Assembly: GCA_963971285.1 (NCBI GenBank)
Contig: OZ020248.1
Location: 1,178,001 to 1,242,000 of the forward strand
Direction of reading: 5' to 3'
From: Astropecten irregularis
Taxonomy: Eukaryota > Echinodermata > Asteroidea > Paxillosida > Astropectinidae
Length of the DNA: 64,000 bases
The position numbers and the translations under genes are program-made. Under the pieces are notes generated by a model. It did not search any database, was not told the DNA's origin, and saw nothing but the letters and a program-made list of their open reading frames with translations. Below, piece after piece: positions 23,277 through 35,423 of the stretch. Every line of letters begins with the position of its first letter. Position 1 is the first letter of the stretch.

Positions 23277-24213
23277 TATGTTCACACGAGCTGCTAACTT
23301 CGCTGCTAAAATATCACAGCGGGGGTTCTGTCGTACAAGCAACTTTAGCGAAAAATCACAGAGCGTTCACACGCTAAATTCACGACTGCTAACTGCACAA
23401 TCAGCGTGTGCAGAGGTCACGAAACCATTACGTCATTGGTTATAACATCGCTGATCTATCCCGGCTACTTCCGGTAGTTGTTTGAGAAAAAAAAAACAGG
23501 TATACGCCGCGAAAACAAAAGCGAACAATAGCTATAAAAATAAGACTCATTTTGTTGGATCGGGCCACAGATTGTGGTATGCTCGGATCTTCCTTCCCCC
23601 ATGCTCGGATTGACACCACAATGATCTTTATATCGTGTAAAGTCGTAGTACATATTTATTTATCAAACCGTCAAATCGGCTTTATTGTACATCTTACCAA
23701 TAAGAAGCTTTGGCGTGTTAAAGACACGGCTTCCAAGGAGCCACCGCGATATACATCACTCTAATAGGATTGTACGTATAGTCGTCGCAGTTTTTACTTT
23801 CACCATCTCATGCAGCAGCAGTAAGCCTAGCAGTGTCTTGCATGTTTCTCTGAGTTCGGCCCTGTAGGTCAGTATAAAGTAGACCGATATGTAATGGATA
23901 CCGCTTTTGAAATGTTAGTGGCACTCGATATAGGCCAGGGATCAATGTAGTTATCTTATCTGTGGATCTCGAAGAAGGAATATGGCCGAGTTGGGAGGAT
24001 TAGCATAGGGTGTACTCGACCCATCCAATGTGCCCACGGAAGAACTTGAGTTTGGTTGTTTTGTATGGCTAGGATTCTAACTGATAGCAGGAGCGCAAAT
24101 GAAAACTCCCAAATTTGTTATTGGATTTATGATCATAGGACGTGTTTGGACGAGTGAATTGAAAACAAATAAAAATCTGGAGCGAACGAATTCACATGTT
24201 GGTGTGAAAACCG
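23277..24213. other. Non-coding, nothing recognised
   Basis: 23277-23440 is rich in GTTCACACG/CTGCTAAC words that hint at another inverted-repeat element, but the ends are not clear. Confidence 0.4.
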
Positions 24214-24425
24214 ATTTAAACCGAACCGAACTGAACCGAAGCGAACCAGACCAAAGCGAACCAAACCAAGCCAAACCGAACCGAACCAAACCAAGCCAAA
24301 CCGAACCGAACCAAACCAAGCCGAAGGGACCGAGCCAAACCGATTCGAACCGAACCGATCCGAACCGACATAAACCGAACCAAACCAAACCGAACCGGAC
24401 TAAACCGAACCGAACCAACCCGAGC
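24214..24425. repeat. Degenerate pentanucleotide array (CCGAA/CCAAA)n
   Basis: About 40 imperfect 5-bp units. Both strands carry long open frames because a 5-bp period without stop words is open in several frames; these are not genes. Confidence 0.95.
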
Positions 24426-24962
24426 ACGCCTTTTATCACCATTTAGTATTATGATGTCAAAATAGACTACCATTAATCCTCGTGGCAAAGTTATCATTCA
24501 AATACAAAAATTCATTATATCTTTCACCGTCAAATCGGCTTACGCATCTTTGACATAAGAGATAAAGACGATAGTAGGAAGATAGGCCTACCAATAGAAA
24601 TCATTTCAAACAATGAGCTATTGCCTGCAGTGAATGACCATAATTCCTTTCAAGGACTGATCCAAGACACGAAGCCAGCCCTGTTAATACAGGTTCCTGT
24701 CAGGCCACGGCTAAAGAAAATGCAATATTCTTGAAGTGATTGGCTGCATCTTTATATACATGCACACAAACATCCTTGCTATACATGTAACCATGCAAGC
24801 TTGAAGATCCTTCGCACGCCGTGTCTAAAACGACAGATGCGCCATTAGGCTTATACCCACCGCGTATCAAGGATATATTGAGTCTTGGGGAAAAACATGC
24901 TGTTTTACTGTTTACGTTTTGCTCATCCCAAGGTGCTTTAGAAAGGCTCATTTGTTCTATCT
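24426..24962. other. Non-coding, nothing recognised
   Basis: No features recognised; one TAGGCCTA word near 24585. Confidence 0.4.
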
Positions 24963-25328
24963 TTAAAGGTAGTATCATACTTTGGTAAGAAGCCAAAACA
25001 GAAATGTTCACAGATTTACCTATAACTTACAGGGTATGAAGATGGTGCTGGTAGAAACATACCGTTAAAATGTTTCCGCATGATATGGTGCATTTTTTAT
25101 CAAGAAATTAGTAAAACAACGACCGAAATTCTTTTTGATCTTTTAAAAGATTAAAAATAAAAGAGAAAAGACTTAAGAAATACTGTGGCTGCATGTTTTT
25201 CACTGTTTTCTCAAAAAGTGGGCACCGTATATGGGACTGAAATGTTGACTGTTACTGTATCTGTCTTGATATTTTTGCTCATAAATCTGTATTTCTTTGA
25301 TAAAACCAAAGTATGCTACTACCTTTAA
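24963..25328 (-). mobile_element. TTAA-flanked MITE, family 1 (abuts next copy)
   Basis: Near-consensus copy. Its right TTAA (25325-25328) is also the left TTAA of the oppositely oriented copy that follows. Confidence 0.9.
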
Positions 25329-25844
25329 AGGTAATCTCATAATTGAAATCCATATTCATGGACTAAAATATCAAGACAGATACAATAACAGTCATCTGTG
25401 AAATTCCCAGTCCCATACGGTGCCGACTTTTTGAGAAAACAGTGAAAAACGCCCACGGTAATTTAAAATCTTTTCACAGGATCCAAATTGATTTTGATCA
25501 ATTGGTTTTTACTCTTTTCTGGATAAATACAAAATAGAAAAATACAAATAGCACTTTATTGACTAACTAGATATAAAAATGTGCATAAGCTTACGTAGCA
25601 ATAACTACTTCATTGCATCTGATGAAGTAGTTGTTGCTACGAAAGCTTATGCACATTTTATCTCTAGTTAGTCAATAACTTCTCGGCTACCCATACTTAT
25701 ATTCTGCATAAATACAGCATTTCAGGCAGAATAATTGCAGAATGATAATTCTACCAGATCACCATCTTTATATACTGCAAGTTATAGGTAAATCTGTGAG
25801 GATCTCTGTTTTGGTACGCTACCAAAGTACGATAGTACCTTTAA
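25325..25844 (+). mobile_element. MITE family 1 interrupted by a 176-bp palindrome
   Basis: Family 1 copy running from the shared TTAA to CCTTTAA, split at 25532-25707 by a palindromic insert with the 9-bp repeat ATAAATACA on each side. Confidence 0.88.
25532..25707 (+). mobile_element. Palindromic insert with hammerhead-like motif (Penelope/retrozyme-type remnant?)
   Basis: Flanked by direct repeats ATAAATACA (25523-25531 and 25708-25716). Contains CTGATGA (25619-25625), a hairpin GTAG/CTAC (27-30 with 37-40 of 256xx), GAAA (25641-25644), and a perfect 10-bp outer helix GTGCATAAGC (25581-25590) with GCTTATGCAC (25645-25654). That is the hammerhead order, but an extra A separates CTGATGA from stem II and stem I is weak. 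Such motifs are known in Penelope-like elements and retrozymes; activity is untested. Confidence 0.5.
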
Positions 25845-26149
25845 GCCCTTGAGGGGTTGGGGAAAAAAAAAACGTTTGAGTTTAATGTATAGCACGCAAT
25901 GTAATTCTCTCATTGCATTTAATGCCAACATCAATTGCTGTCTACATATACCGACATACTTCGTTCTTCTTGTATAAACTGATTATGTGTTGTCGGCAAG
26001 CCCATGGTAATGATGATATTTGTGAGTGGGGGGAAGTGGTATCACGTGACTCAAAGCTATATACATTAGTATATACATCATGTTTCAGTTTATAATCCTC
26101 TATATTATGTGTAAATGTAATGACTTGGCCGTGGTATGTATGGTGGCTT
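25845..26149. other. Non-coding, nothing recognised
   Basis: Short spacer; no features recognised. Confidence 0.4.
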
Positions 26150-26322
26150 TAAAGGGACATCGCAAACAAACATTGACGCCAATATTGACGCAAATATTTG
26201 CGACTTTTACCCCAAGTCGCAAAATATTGACGCCAATATTGACGCCAATATTTACGACATGGCCTCAAGTCGCAAATATTGGCGTCAATATTGGCGTCAA
26301 TATTTGTTTGCGATGTTCCTTT
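26150..26322. mobile_element. Fold-back element of GACGCCAATATT units
   Basis: Left AAAGGGACATCGCAAACAAA and right TTTGTTTGCGATGTTCCTTT are inverted ends. The arms carry iterated GACGCCAATATT / AATATTGGCGTC units, so a single strand would fold into one long hairpin. Open frames on both strands (NIDANIDANI-type) are by-products. Confidence 0.85.
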
Positions 26323-26549
26323 GTATGGGTGTTTGGTTGAAAGTAGGGGAGATTCTTTTATCGCTGATCTTATTTTCGCTGATCGACTGATCAAATTTGA
26401 GAGAAGAAGCGTCAGCTCACATGAACTGTATGGATCGTGGCTTTGACCTAAAGGGGTCGATAGAAAATAAGGTCGATATGATGAATAATGCGCTTTCTAG
26501 TACCGCTTTACAATCTTTGAAGCGATTTCGCACCATACATAGATTCCAT

Positions 26550-26917
26550 TTCAAGGTACAGTACAGGACAGGTGACATACCCAAACAGAAATGCTCACAG
26601 ATTTACGTATTACTTTTAGGATATGGAGATGGTGCTGTAAGAAACATACCGTTAACATAATTCGTCTGACTTAAAATGCTGTATTTATCCAGGAATTAGT
26701 CCAACAAAGACCGAAAACAGTTTTGATCTTTGGGTGAGATCAAACCATTCTTTATGTTCTAAAAGACAAATTGAGTCGGGTTTTCGCTATTTTCTCGTGA
26801 TTCAGATGTCCGAATGAGCTCAAATATTCACAGGTTTATCATTTCATGCACATGTTTGATTAGACAAAGTGTGAGTGTTGTCCTTTGACTTTTACCAATC
26901 ATGTTTTATCCTCTAAA
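26550..26917 (-). mobile_element. MITE family 2, eroded ends
   Basis: AAGGTACAGTACAGGACAGG at the left, then the conserved half and the family 2-specific half to TTTTACCAATCATG. The terminal CCTTTAA is degraded. Confidence 0.8.
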
Positions 26918-27611
26918 TTTAAATTCAAAAACCCTCCATAAAACGAACAAAAAGCAAAAAAATATGGCAATATGTCAATGTCCTCTTCTTTTGATGAGCC
27001 GAGATAAAACCTCAGACCGGAGACACTACTCTATGGGCCCGAGGGCATGAACACATGTAGTATATCTTAGCCCAGCTCTATAGCTCTCTACAAAGTCCAC
27101 AAAATTCATTTCACAAATGGCGTTTTTCTCCACGAGCGAGATTTTGCGTGGAGCACAATTATGACAGGTTTGTCCAGTGAGTCCCCATTGGCTCACTATT
27201 GACTCTTCAGTGCATGGGTTTCTTCCTCCGCGAGCAGGGAGGCCCGAAGCACAAGCTGCACGTTGTGAGTAAACACATTTTCACCGATTCAATCAATGTG
27301 CACATATTAATATAGCGCAGGTTGTGAAATGATAATATTTTCCCTAAAATTTGTTCCCCCGCCATCCCCATTGACAAACTCCATTGAGATATCAGATGAA
27401 GACTTGATGAATGAAAAAAGGCCAAGTGAAACTGTGCTAGATTGTCCTATCAGATTATAGATTAACAGATAAATTAGGATTATAAGCCAGCATCATTTAT
27501 GACAAAGAATCATTTGTTTCCATTATACTCACAATAGCCATTTTACTGACAGGGAGGCTGGTGCCGAATTTTATCATTTAAATAATCTGTTTCTTTCTTT
27601 GTATTCTGGAT
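26918..27611. other. Non-coding, nothing recognised
   Basis: No features recognised. Confidence 0.4.
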
Positions 27612-27976
27612 GATAGTATTATATCACTAATTTGGAAGAAAACCAAAAACAGATGTTCACAGATTTCCCAAAACTTACAAGGTATAAAGATGGTGCTGGT
27701 AGACACAAACTGTTAAAGATTTTCCGCATGAAATGCTGTATTTATCAAGAAATTAGTAAAAGCAACGACTGAAAATATGTTTGATCTTTAAAAGATAAAA
27801 AAATAATGGTGAAAAGATTTAAGAAATACCGTGGCCGTTTTTTTACTGTTTTCTCAAGAAGTCGGCACCGTATGGGACTGAGAATTTCACAGATGACTTC
27901 AAATGTATCTTTCTGGATATTTTTGCCCATGAATCTGCATTTCTTTAACAAAAACCAAAGTATGATACTACTTTTA
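27612..27976 (-). mobile_element. MITE family 1, eroded left end
   Basis: The left inverted repeat is decayed (GATAGTATTATATCAC); the right end ACCAAAGTATGATACTAC is intact. Confidence 0.82.
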
Positions 27977-29343
27977 AATTAAGGCCATGTTCGCCTATAC
28001 ACGACGGAGCGATAAGGTAGGAAGTGATGTACCGTAAGGCACGAAGCCAAGAAATCAAAATGCTTCCAAAACCAATTCATGACGATGTTAATTTAAGAAA
28101 CGTGATGATATACCTGACACAAATTTTCTCCGTACTGATAAGTTCAACCTTAAAAGATATATGAAACACTTCTCATGACTCAGTAGAAAGGCGAAAGACC
28201 TGTTTTGCAACCAAAATGCTTTCGAGAAAAACAAGTCAAGTCCTTTTTCACAAAATATTTGTTTCAAAAATATTCTCAACTCATCCCATTAACTGCGAAC
28301 TCACACCCACGTCATGCACGTTTGTGTGCTAGTCAGATCTACTTTGGTGGTTTCTTCGGGATCTTTACATTTAATCACAGTTGCCCGTGTCTGTAAACAA
28401 GATGGGTCAGGATTTGTGTGTTGACGAAGGGAACTCTTCCTGATTAGTTTTAGACTTGAGATCAAGTCCCTGTGTTAGGATAATGTCTGTCTTCACCTCA
28501 CACTGCTGTCTGCATTTACACAGTATGGAGACTCATAGCTAGTCTACCAAGGCCAAATAGGCATTTTTGTTACCCTATAGGCCTAATGTAGGCGCCATAT
28601 GGACGGCATCTTTAAGGATGCAAAGCATTAAGTTCATGCCCCAAATGCCAACATAATCACAATTACATTCATCGTTGTGGAATATTTAAAGGTTTACTGT
28701 AATCAAAACTCAAGTAAAGTTAAAGACATCTGTATTGTTATAAAACTCAACTTGTTTATCATTGTTTGTGCTAAAAACTTATAACTTTCCGTCGTTGTTA
28801 ATCAAATTAATTGAATATAAACCAGACTGATGATTGATTTCACGAAAACCTCAACCAAAAAGGAAACAGCTCTGATAATAAACAATATTATTTATACATA
28901 TTGGTACCTGGAAAATGCGTGTAAAATTATGATTTGTTTTTACATTTTGCTGACTGAATATACAGTGGTCACTGGCATAGCGTGCTTCGTGTTGTGCCTG
29001 CCTTTTTAGTAAAACAGAAAACCAATAAACTAATTCATAGCGCATGGAGAGTTCGAGAAATGTTTATTTTTATCGTTGTTATAGGATGTTAATTGCCAAG
29101 CGTGAAAGCCTATTAAATTTTAATCGGACGTGGTTACTAAGACGTATATTAGGATATATGTTTGCGTGTGTGGCAAGTCTATGATGTAATGAACCGTAAG
29201 GGTACTGAGATGAGCATAAATTGAAATCTACCGTTTGTCAGACAGGGAGGTGCATAAACTCTGAGCATTTGAAAAACACCGTAACACTTCATGGTCTGCC
29301 GGGCTAAAAACTGTTTGAAGTGAAGTGGGTATCGGGCAGGCTC
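27977..29343. other. Non-coding, nothing recognised
   Basis: About 1.4 kb without recognised gene or repeat; one TAGGCCTA near 28567. Confidence 0.4.
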
Positions 29344-29705
29344 TTAAATGTATCATACTTTGGTTTATGTCATAGAAATTCATATTAATGGGCAAAAATA
29401 TAAAGGACAGTAACAGTCATCTGTGGCATTTCCAGTTCCATACGGCGCCCATTTTTTGAGAAAAAAGTGAAAACGCCCATGGTATTTTTAAACTCTTTTT
29501 ACCGTTACCGTTTTTATCTTTTGAAGATCAAAATTGTTTTTGATCATTGGTTTTACTCTTTTCTTGATAAATACATCAGCACTTTAGGCATACAAACTTG
29601 AAAGGTATGTTTCTACTTTTTACCATCTTTACACCCTGTAAGTTATAGGTAAATTTGCGAGGATTTCTGTTTCGATATGGTAGCAAAGTATGGTAGTACC
29701 TTTAA
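29344..29705 (+). mobile_element. MITE family 1
   Basis: TTAAATGTATCATACTTTGG at the left to TAGTACCTTTAA at the right, diverged interior. Confidence 0.83.
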
Positions 29706-31096
29706 CTAAAGCCTTTTCGCAATGCCAAAAGAAATTTGGGCTGTACAAGCACGGGTCTGATCCTCGTGAAAGTGACCGACCCGTTCAACACTGTAGATTT
29801 TAACACGACATGGACCCGTGTAGAGCACTCGACTTGTGTGAACCTAATTCTACTCGTGAGGTGGAGTTGACTCCCGTGTTAATATTTTTTGAGTGGTGTC
29901 TGAACTTCACGCATTTTGTGTTAAAAAGTCATCGTGTGAACGCAGAGCACGAGTGACCCCTGTTTAAATGTAAAGCGGTACCGTAGTGTGAACAGCCCTT
30001 AAATTTCAACACGTGTAAATTGCAGTCTGTTGTGCAAACAAATCCCTATAATCTTGTCAACTCTCCTTTATTATAGTAAACATAACTAGCCTCATACTTG
30101 ACGGTGGATCTCTGTCTCCATTTTGAAATGGATCCCGAGTCCGAGTTCTAGAAGAGTCTCGCGGCTATACATGGACAAATCGAATTTCATGTCCGAACCT
30201 GACACCCTTTTTCCTCCCCGTGTCAAACCAAAGGATTCTATGTTCTCGCGGACAGCATTACGGCACCCAAATCGGATCACGGCCGCGCGAGTTGTGTTGC
30301 GTTTCATTCCACTATGTGCGATAATTCGTATAAATGAATTAAACCAGGATGTGTAGGTATTCGCGACGGCATTATTACGGCGCCAAAGAGATGAGCGGAT
30401 GATGGTGGATAAAAACAAACGCATAGGTGTTGTAAACTGGTTATACACAGGCCTATGGGCCCGAACATGGATGGGAAACGAGATTTAGTATTTAGAAGCA
30501 TTCTATACCTCCATGTTTGTTCCCTGTTTAGACAGTCCTTGAATGCTATACACAGTTTCAACAGAATTCCAAACGGTAGACTATTGTCAAAATACAGGAG
30601 TAGTTCTCTATTCACGTGAAACTTTGTCCACTCTGTGCAATTGACAAACGTGTAACTTTTAGTGTACATATTGTATTTACTCTGCCTTCACCTTGCTTTT
30701 ATTTTACAACGTTGATGTATAACTGTGTATAGATGGTTGTTACCTTTTGTATGGTGTTTATTATGTGTTCTTATCCAGTGGAAGCTAAATTTCTATGTAT
30801 GTTTTTTACGTGGACAATACATTTTAATGAATGAATTGAATATTAGAAGCAATTTTCCTAGAGAATCATTTATGTTCTCATTTTGTTGGCTAGGAATACG
30901 GCACGTTATAGAGACAAGTTATGTAGGCCTGCCTATATTGATGACTTCAAATTGTAAATTCATATGTGTACTTTTCTGTGGTGATCAGTGGAACGTGGTC
31001 TCCTACCAGTAGGGCCTATCCCACGCTCCACTGGAAAATTTAAGTGCGGCGCCATTAGGCTATGGGTCTCCGTCGGAGACGGCATATGAAAACTAT
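29706..31096. other. Non-coding, nothing certain
   Basis: Overlapping minus frames of 118 and 121 codons at 30092-30669 have no domain. Sequence 29720-30000 has repeated GTGTGAAC/CGTGT words, possibly an old element. Confidence 0.35.
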
Positions 31097-31297
31097 ACAC
31101 GGGTTTACACTTCGAAAAAAACGCATGCGTGATAGTGCCTCGTTTTGAAGTCGCGATCAAAACCGCCGAAGTGTAAACCCGTGTTTTGTCTTCGACAATG
31201 GACGGGCTTACACTTCGAAAAGTGCCCATGCGTGGAAGTGCCTCGTTTTGAAGTTGCGATCAAAATCTAAGATGGCCGCCATGGTGTAAACCCGTGT
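31097..31297. repeat. Two-unit repeat with GTGTAAACCCGTGT boundaries
   Basis: ACACGGGTTTACAC at 31097, GTGTAAACCCGTGT at 31171 and again at 31284. Both units share GTGCCTCGTTTTGAAG; the second carries the AAGATGGCCGCCATGG segment seen at 14019-14144. Confidence 0.65.
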
Positions 31298-31345
31298 ATT
31301 ATACATCGTATAACACGGGCCTGTGGAAAGATTTAACCGTCGTTT

Positions 31346-32262
31346 GAAGGTATAATACAAGATTGGTAAAGATCACCAGTGTTGGAGTAAAGTCCTCAGA
31401 TCTGAGTACAGAGTACTCCGAGTACTTCAGGGTCCGAGTACTGGGCCGAGTCCGAGTACATTGCTGACTAGTCTAAGTCCTAAGTATCGAGTACGAGTAC
31501 ATTCAATGTCGAGTACGGGGCCGAGTCTGAGTATACCGAGTACAATACCAACGCACATGAAGTGCAAACAATTTCATTTTGTTTCACAAAGATGTTTATA
31601 ATTGGATATGTTGATCATGTTTTCCCACTCTTCTCAGATGTTTTTGGCAAACATTTCAAATGACACTGTGCTGCTTACTCCATTTGATACTAAACTCCCG
31701 ATGGTCGTCATACTCCCATTGTATAATTTATCGGAAATCGGCAACATTATCAACCGTGAAATTGTAACGAAAATGAAATTTGCACTAAATGGTCAAGTAT
31801 TCCCAAAACTCCAAGTACATTGAATCGAGTACGGGCCAAGTACATTTATTTTCGAGTACTTATTTATAGATTACGAGTATTTGTCTGTACTCAAGTTGTA
31901 CTCGAGTACGAGTACTCCCACTACACTGAAGATCACAGAACAACACTCACAATGTCTAATCCAACATGTACATAAAATAGCACATACACGTGCGAAAAAT
32001 TGAGCAAAATCGGACGTTTTAGTCACAGGAATATAGCGAAAAAGCAACTATTTTTTCTTATAAAACATAAAGAAAGGTTTTGATATCGGCACAAGAACAA
32101 AATTGTTTTCGGTCTTTGTTTTACTAATAAATACAGCATTTCAGGTGGAAATATTTTTACGGTATGCTTCTACCAGCACCATCTTCATACCCTGAAAGTT
32201 ATACGTTAATCTGTGAACATTTCTGTTTGGCAATGTTTCCAATCCTGTACTGTACTTTTTAA
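31346..32262 (+). mobile_element. MITE family 2 split by a hAT-like insertion
   Basis: Left fragment GAAGGTATAATACAAGATTGG to 31376; the family continues at 31929 with GATCACAGAACAACACTCAC and ends AATCCTGTACTGTAC..TTTTTAA near 32262. The host MITE is therefore older than the inserted element. Confidence 0.82.
31377..31928. mobile_element. hAT-like non-autonomous element, 552 bp, 8-bp target duplication
   Basis: Perfect 8-bp direct repeats AAGATCAC flank it (31369-31376 and 31929-31936). Ends are CAGTGTTGGAGTA and, reversed, CAGTGTAGTGGGAGTA, typical of hAT termini beginning CAG. Subterminal regions hold many GAGTAC words in both halves. The interior has no transposase, so it must have been moved in trans. 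Confidence 0.88.
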
Positions 32263-32431
32263 CTCGGTCCTGCATTATCATAATTCAACAAAAACCTTTC
32301 TCGATTTTTGTTTGAATTCTGTCATTGATTGACAAAGGACAACTATAGAACCAGTTTATACGAATTGTCTAGTACACGGCCCTATACCAATGCTAATCAC
32401 CAGGTGCAATATTTGCATTGCATTTGTGTTT

Positions 32432-32815
32432 TTAAAGGTAATATCATACTTTGGTTTTTATCAAAGAAATACAGATTCATGGGCAATGATACCAAGACAG
32501 ATACAGTAACAGTCATCTGTGAAAATTTCAGTCCCATACGGTGCTCACTTTTTGAGAAAACAGTGAAAAACAGCCACAGTATTTCTTAAGTCTTTTCTCT
32601 TTTATTTTTGATCTTTTATGAGATCAAAAAGATTTTCGGTCGTTGTTTTACTAATTTCTGGATAAATACACCATTTCAGGCGGAAAACAATTTAACGGCA
32701 TGTTTCTACCACCACCATACCCTGGCCCTCAGGCCCTGTATACATAAATCTGTGAACATTTCTGTTTTGGTTTCTTACCAAAGTATGATACAGTACTACC
32801 TTTAAGGTTATAGGG
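32432..32815 (+). mobile_element. TTAA-flanked MITE, family 1
   Basis: Near-consensus; small CAG insertion in the right inverted repeat (GATACAGTACTACC). Confidence 0.9.
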
Positions 32816-33133
32816 CAGATTTTGTTTACTGCGTACTAGCATATAGGCAGTCGACTTGATGTAAATGCTATATTCATGAAATATTAGAATCAGTTTTCCC
32901 TCAGGTTGTTGGGCTTCTATGATATATATAGGTGTACCAATTACAGTAGTTATGGTTAAAGTAAGATATGTTACAAGATTGATAGATTTTTTTTTAAAAT
33001 AATTTCTACATTCGATGCAAACGCTTAGACCAACTGCATTTTATTTCAGTGAAATACTCCCCTCTCAAAAATGCTCTCATATTGGAAAAGATCGCACCAG
33101 CTACACAATAAATGAACGTGCACAATTGTTTTA
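32816..33133. other. Non-coding spacer
   Basis: No features recognised. Confidence 0.4.
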
Positions 33134-33489
33134 TTAAAGGTAGAGTACATTTATAACATACCCAAAACAGAAATGTTCACAGATTTACGTATACGTTTCT
33201 GGATATGAAGACGGTGCACTGTAGAAACATACCATTCAAATACTTCCGCTTTAAATGGTGTATTTATCTAGGAATTAGTCTAGGAAAGAAAGATGGAAAA
33301 AAGTTTTGATTTCAGGGTAAGATCAAAACCACGGATTTTCGCTATATTTTCTCGTGACTCAGATGTCCGAATGCGCTCAAATTATTTTCACCGGCGTGTT
33401 ATTTCATGTAAGCCTATATGTTGGATAAGACATATACATGTAGTGTGGGTGTTCACAGTTCTGTGACCTTTACCAATTTATACCTTTAA
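33134..33489 (-). mobile_element. TTAA-flanked MITE, family 2
   Basis: TTAAAGGTAGAGTAC at the left, GTGACCTTTACCAATTTATACCTTTAA-type right end, family 2-specific right half. Confidence 0.83.
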
Positions 33490-34872
33490 AACAGAAACCT
33501 CAATTTGTTGCTTTTTTGAACAACCATGAACAAAATATCAGAAGAATATTTTACAGATTTCATTATCATTACTAATTTGGATTGGAATAAAGAAGATCTT
33601 CTCCAACTTTTCATTTTACCTTTAAAAGAGCAGCAGGCAAAACTCGTTTAAATCAATTAATTATCAGAACCTGAGAATTTCAATCAGAGAAATAGAAGTA
33701 GAAATTGTCACCCTGGATCGCCAAATACTGTACATGCCCTGCGATGCCTTGAAGGGAAAATTGGATACATGACACTCCCGGCGTATAGAATTTCCAAACA
33801 CACTTTTACCGTTATGCAGATGCCACGTATATTATACGATAAATAGGCTTAGCATTTTGAATAGAAGACACCTCTTATACAATTTTTGTCCATGGGATTT
33901 TGATCTTGTATTTCACTCACCTGTTGTGTGTAGGTAGATGCAACGCCAACAGCAGTAGATCCTTGCTGACGGTCTCAACGATGTATCAAACTCAGAACAG
34001 CACAATCACACAAACCCTCGCATTTTCATCTCCAAAATAATGATGAAGCGGCACAAAAAAATGAGTAAGTCCTGGCATCGTTTTTTTCTTAATCTGAATC
34101 TGTATAACCGGTTTTCCGTGATGTGAATCAAAAACTGGGCATCGAAAGGTAGGTGTTGTCTGTGGACAGGCTATTTTTGTTGTGTCTCATAACTACGTCC
34201 TCGATTGAGTGGTCAGAGAGCGGCTGTGCTGAATGTTTAATATAGCTCTGCTGCATGCAGCCTTGGAAATACGCTGCGGTATCAAGTGTGGCGAAGCGCG
34301 CGCGCATCGCTCACTCAAATAATATTCACGAGAAATGCAAACTCATTTGGTTTCGATCGTATATATACTGTACCAGGAGGGCGTGTTTCAGCGTCCGTTT
34401 GTGGCCGCCCTTTGTTCGATCCACTAGCCACTACTGTTTGTGGTTTCCCCACTCCTTGATACCTTAACTCTCCTCCACACTAAATATCGGCGACTGAGAA
34501 GGATCCCTTGCCGTAGAATGGCGGTCAAGCCAACTCATCAGTCGAGAGAAAAAGCTTAGGCTTGTCCCTCCTCCTTGATGGACATTTGTCGTCGTTACTG
34601 AAGAGCGGTGAGACTGATGGAGACGTATACCGGGTAACTGGTATGACTATACATCTACCCGAGCGACTGAGCTGTGGATTTTCATCGACACCTGAACAAA
34701 CGACAGCCTGCGAGCGAGCTGCGTGCGGCCTCCCCTTCAAGGAAAGAGATTAAAGAATGGTCGTGAAATTGAGATCCAAGGATAGGTGCGGTATAGTCCC
34801 TCAATAACACATGCAGACCCGCGGGCTGTAGTCTCGCTACGATTGTCTCTCACTGCTCATAAAACCTTGTTA
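33490..34872. other. Non-coding; possible promoter and 5' exon of a leftward gene
   Basis: On the minus strand a textbook splice donor CAACAG|GTGAGTGA lies at 33921/33920, and TATATATA sits at 34360-34367 upstream of it. The GC-richer 34200-34860 stretch could be a promoter. No coding exon that would match was found to the left, so this stays a weak proposal. Confidence 0.25.
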
Positions 34873-35072
34873 NNNNNNNNNNNNNNNNNNNNNNNNNNNN
34901 NNNNNNNNNNNNNNNNNNNNNNNNNNNNNNNNNNNNNNNNNNNNNNNNNNNNNNNNNNNNNNNNNNNNNNNNNNNNNNNNNNNNNNNNNNNNNNNNNNNN
35001 NNNNNNNNNNNNNNNNNNNNNNNNNNNNNNNNNNNNNNNNNNNNNNNNNNNNNNNNNNNNNNNNNNNNNNNN
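34873..35072. other. Assembly gap, exactly 200 N
   Basis: Run of N of placeholder length. Open frames spanning it are meaningless. Confidence 1.
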
Positions 35073-35423
35073 ATGTAGATTCTCTGGTTTGAATATGAAG
35101 ACAACGATTAGCTTCAATGAAAAACTACAACCTATTCAACATAATGATGTCAGAGATGATCGAGCCTGAGGCCCTGAGCCTCCGTTTCGTAAATCCCTAG
35201 TCTAGGAGGATTGCGTGGCCTACATAAAACGACACTTTGTAAGATGTGGTTCGAAATTTACTCCAATTGAGACACGGCAGACAACATTGCAAGAAAACTA
35301 GAATAATTTACTGGTGTTGGGGTATAGAGTCAGGTGGTGGCCATTCTGTGGTCCCGGTGGTCTCAGTGGAACCTGGCCAGCTTCTCTGGAGGGTTTAGGG
35401 GAACGAGAGTGCCTATCGCAGCA
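35073..35423. other. Non-coding, nothing recognised
   Basis: Sequence between the gap and the next MITE; no features recognised. Confidence 0.4.

Noticed and set aside
24077-24497. Long open frames on both strands (115 and 121 codons)
   Set aside because: Produced by the 5-bp CCGAA/CCAAA repeat, which lacks stop words.
26080-26394. Open frames with NIDANIDANI-type repeats
   Set aside because: Direct consequence of GACGCCAATATT iteration in a fold-back element.
34786-35169. Open frames crossing the N run
   Set aside because: They are mostly unknown bases.
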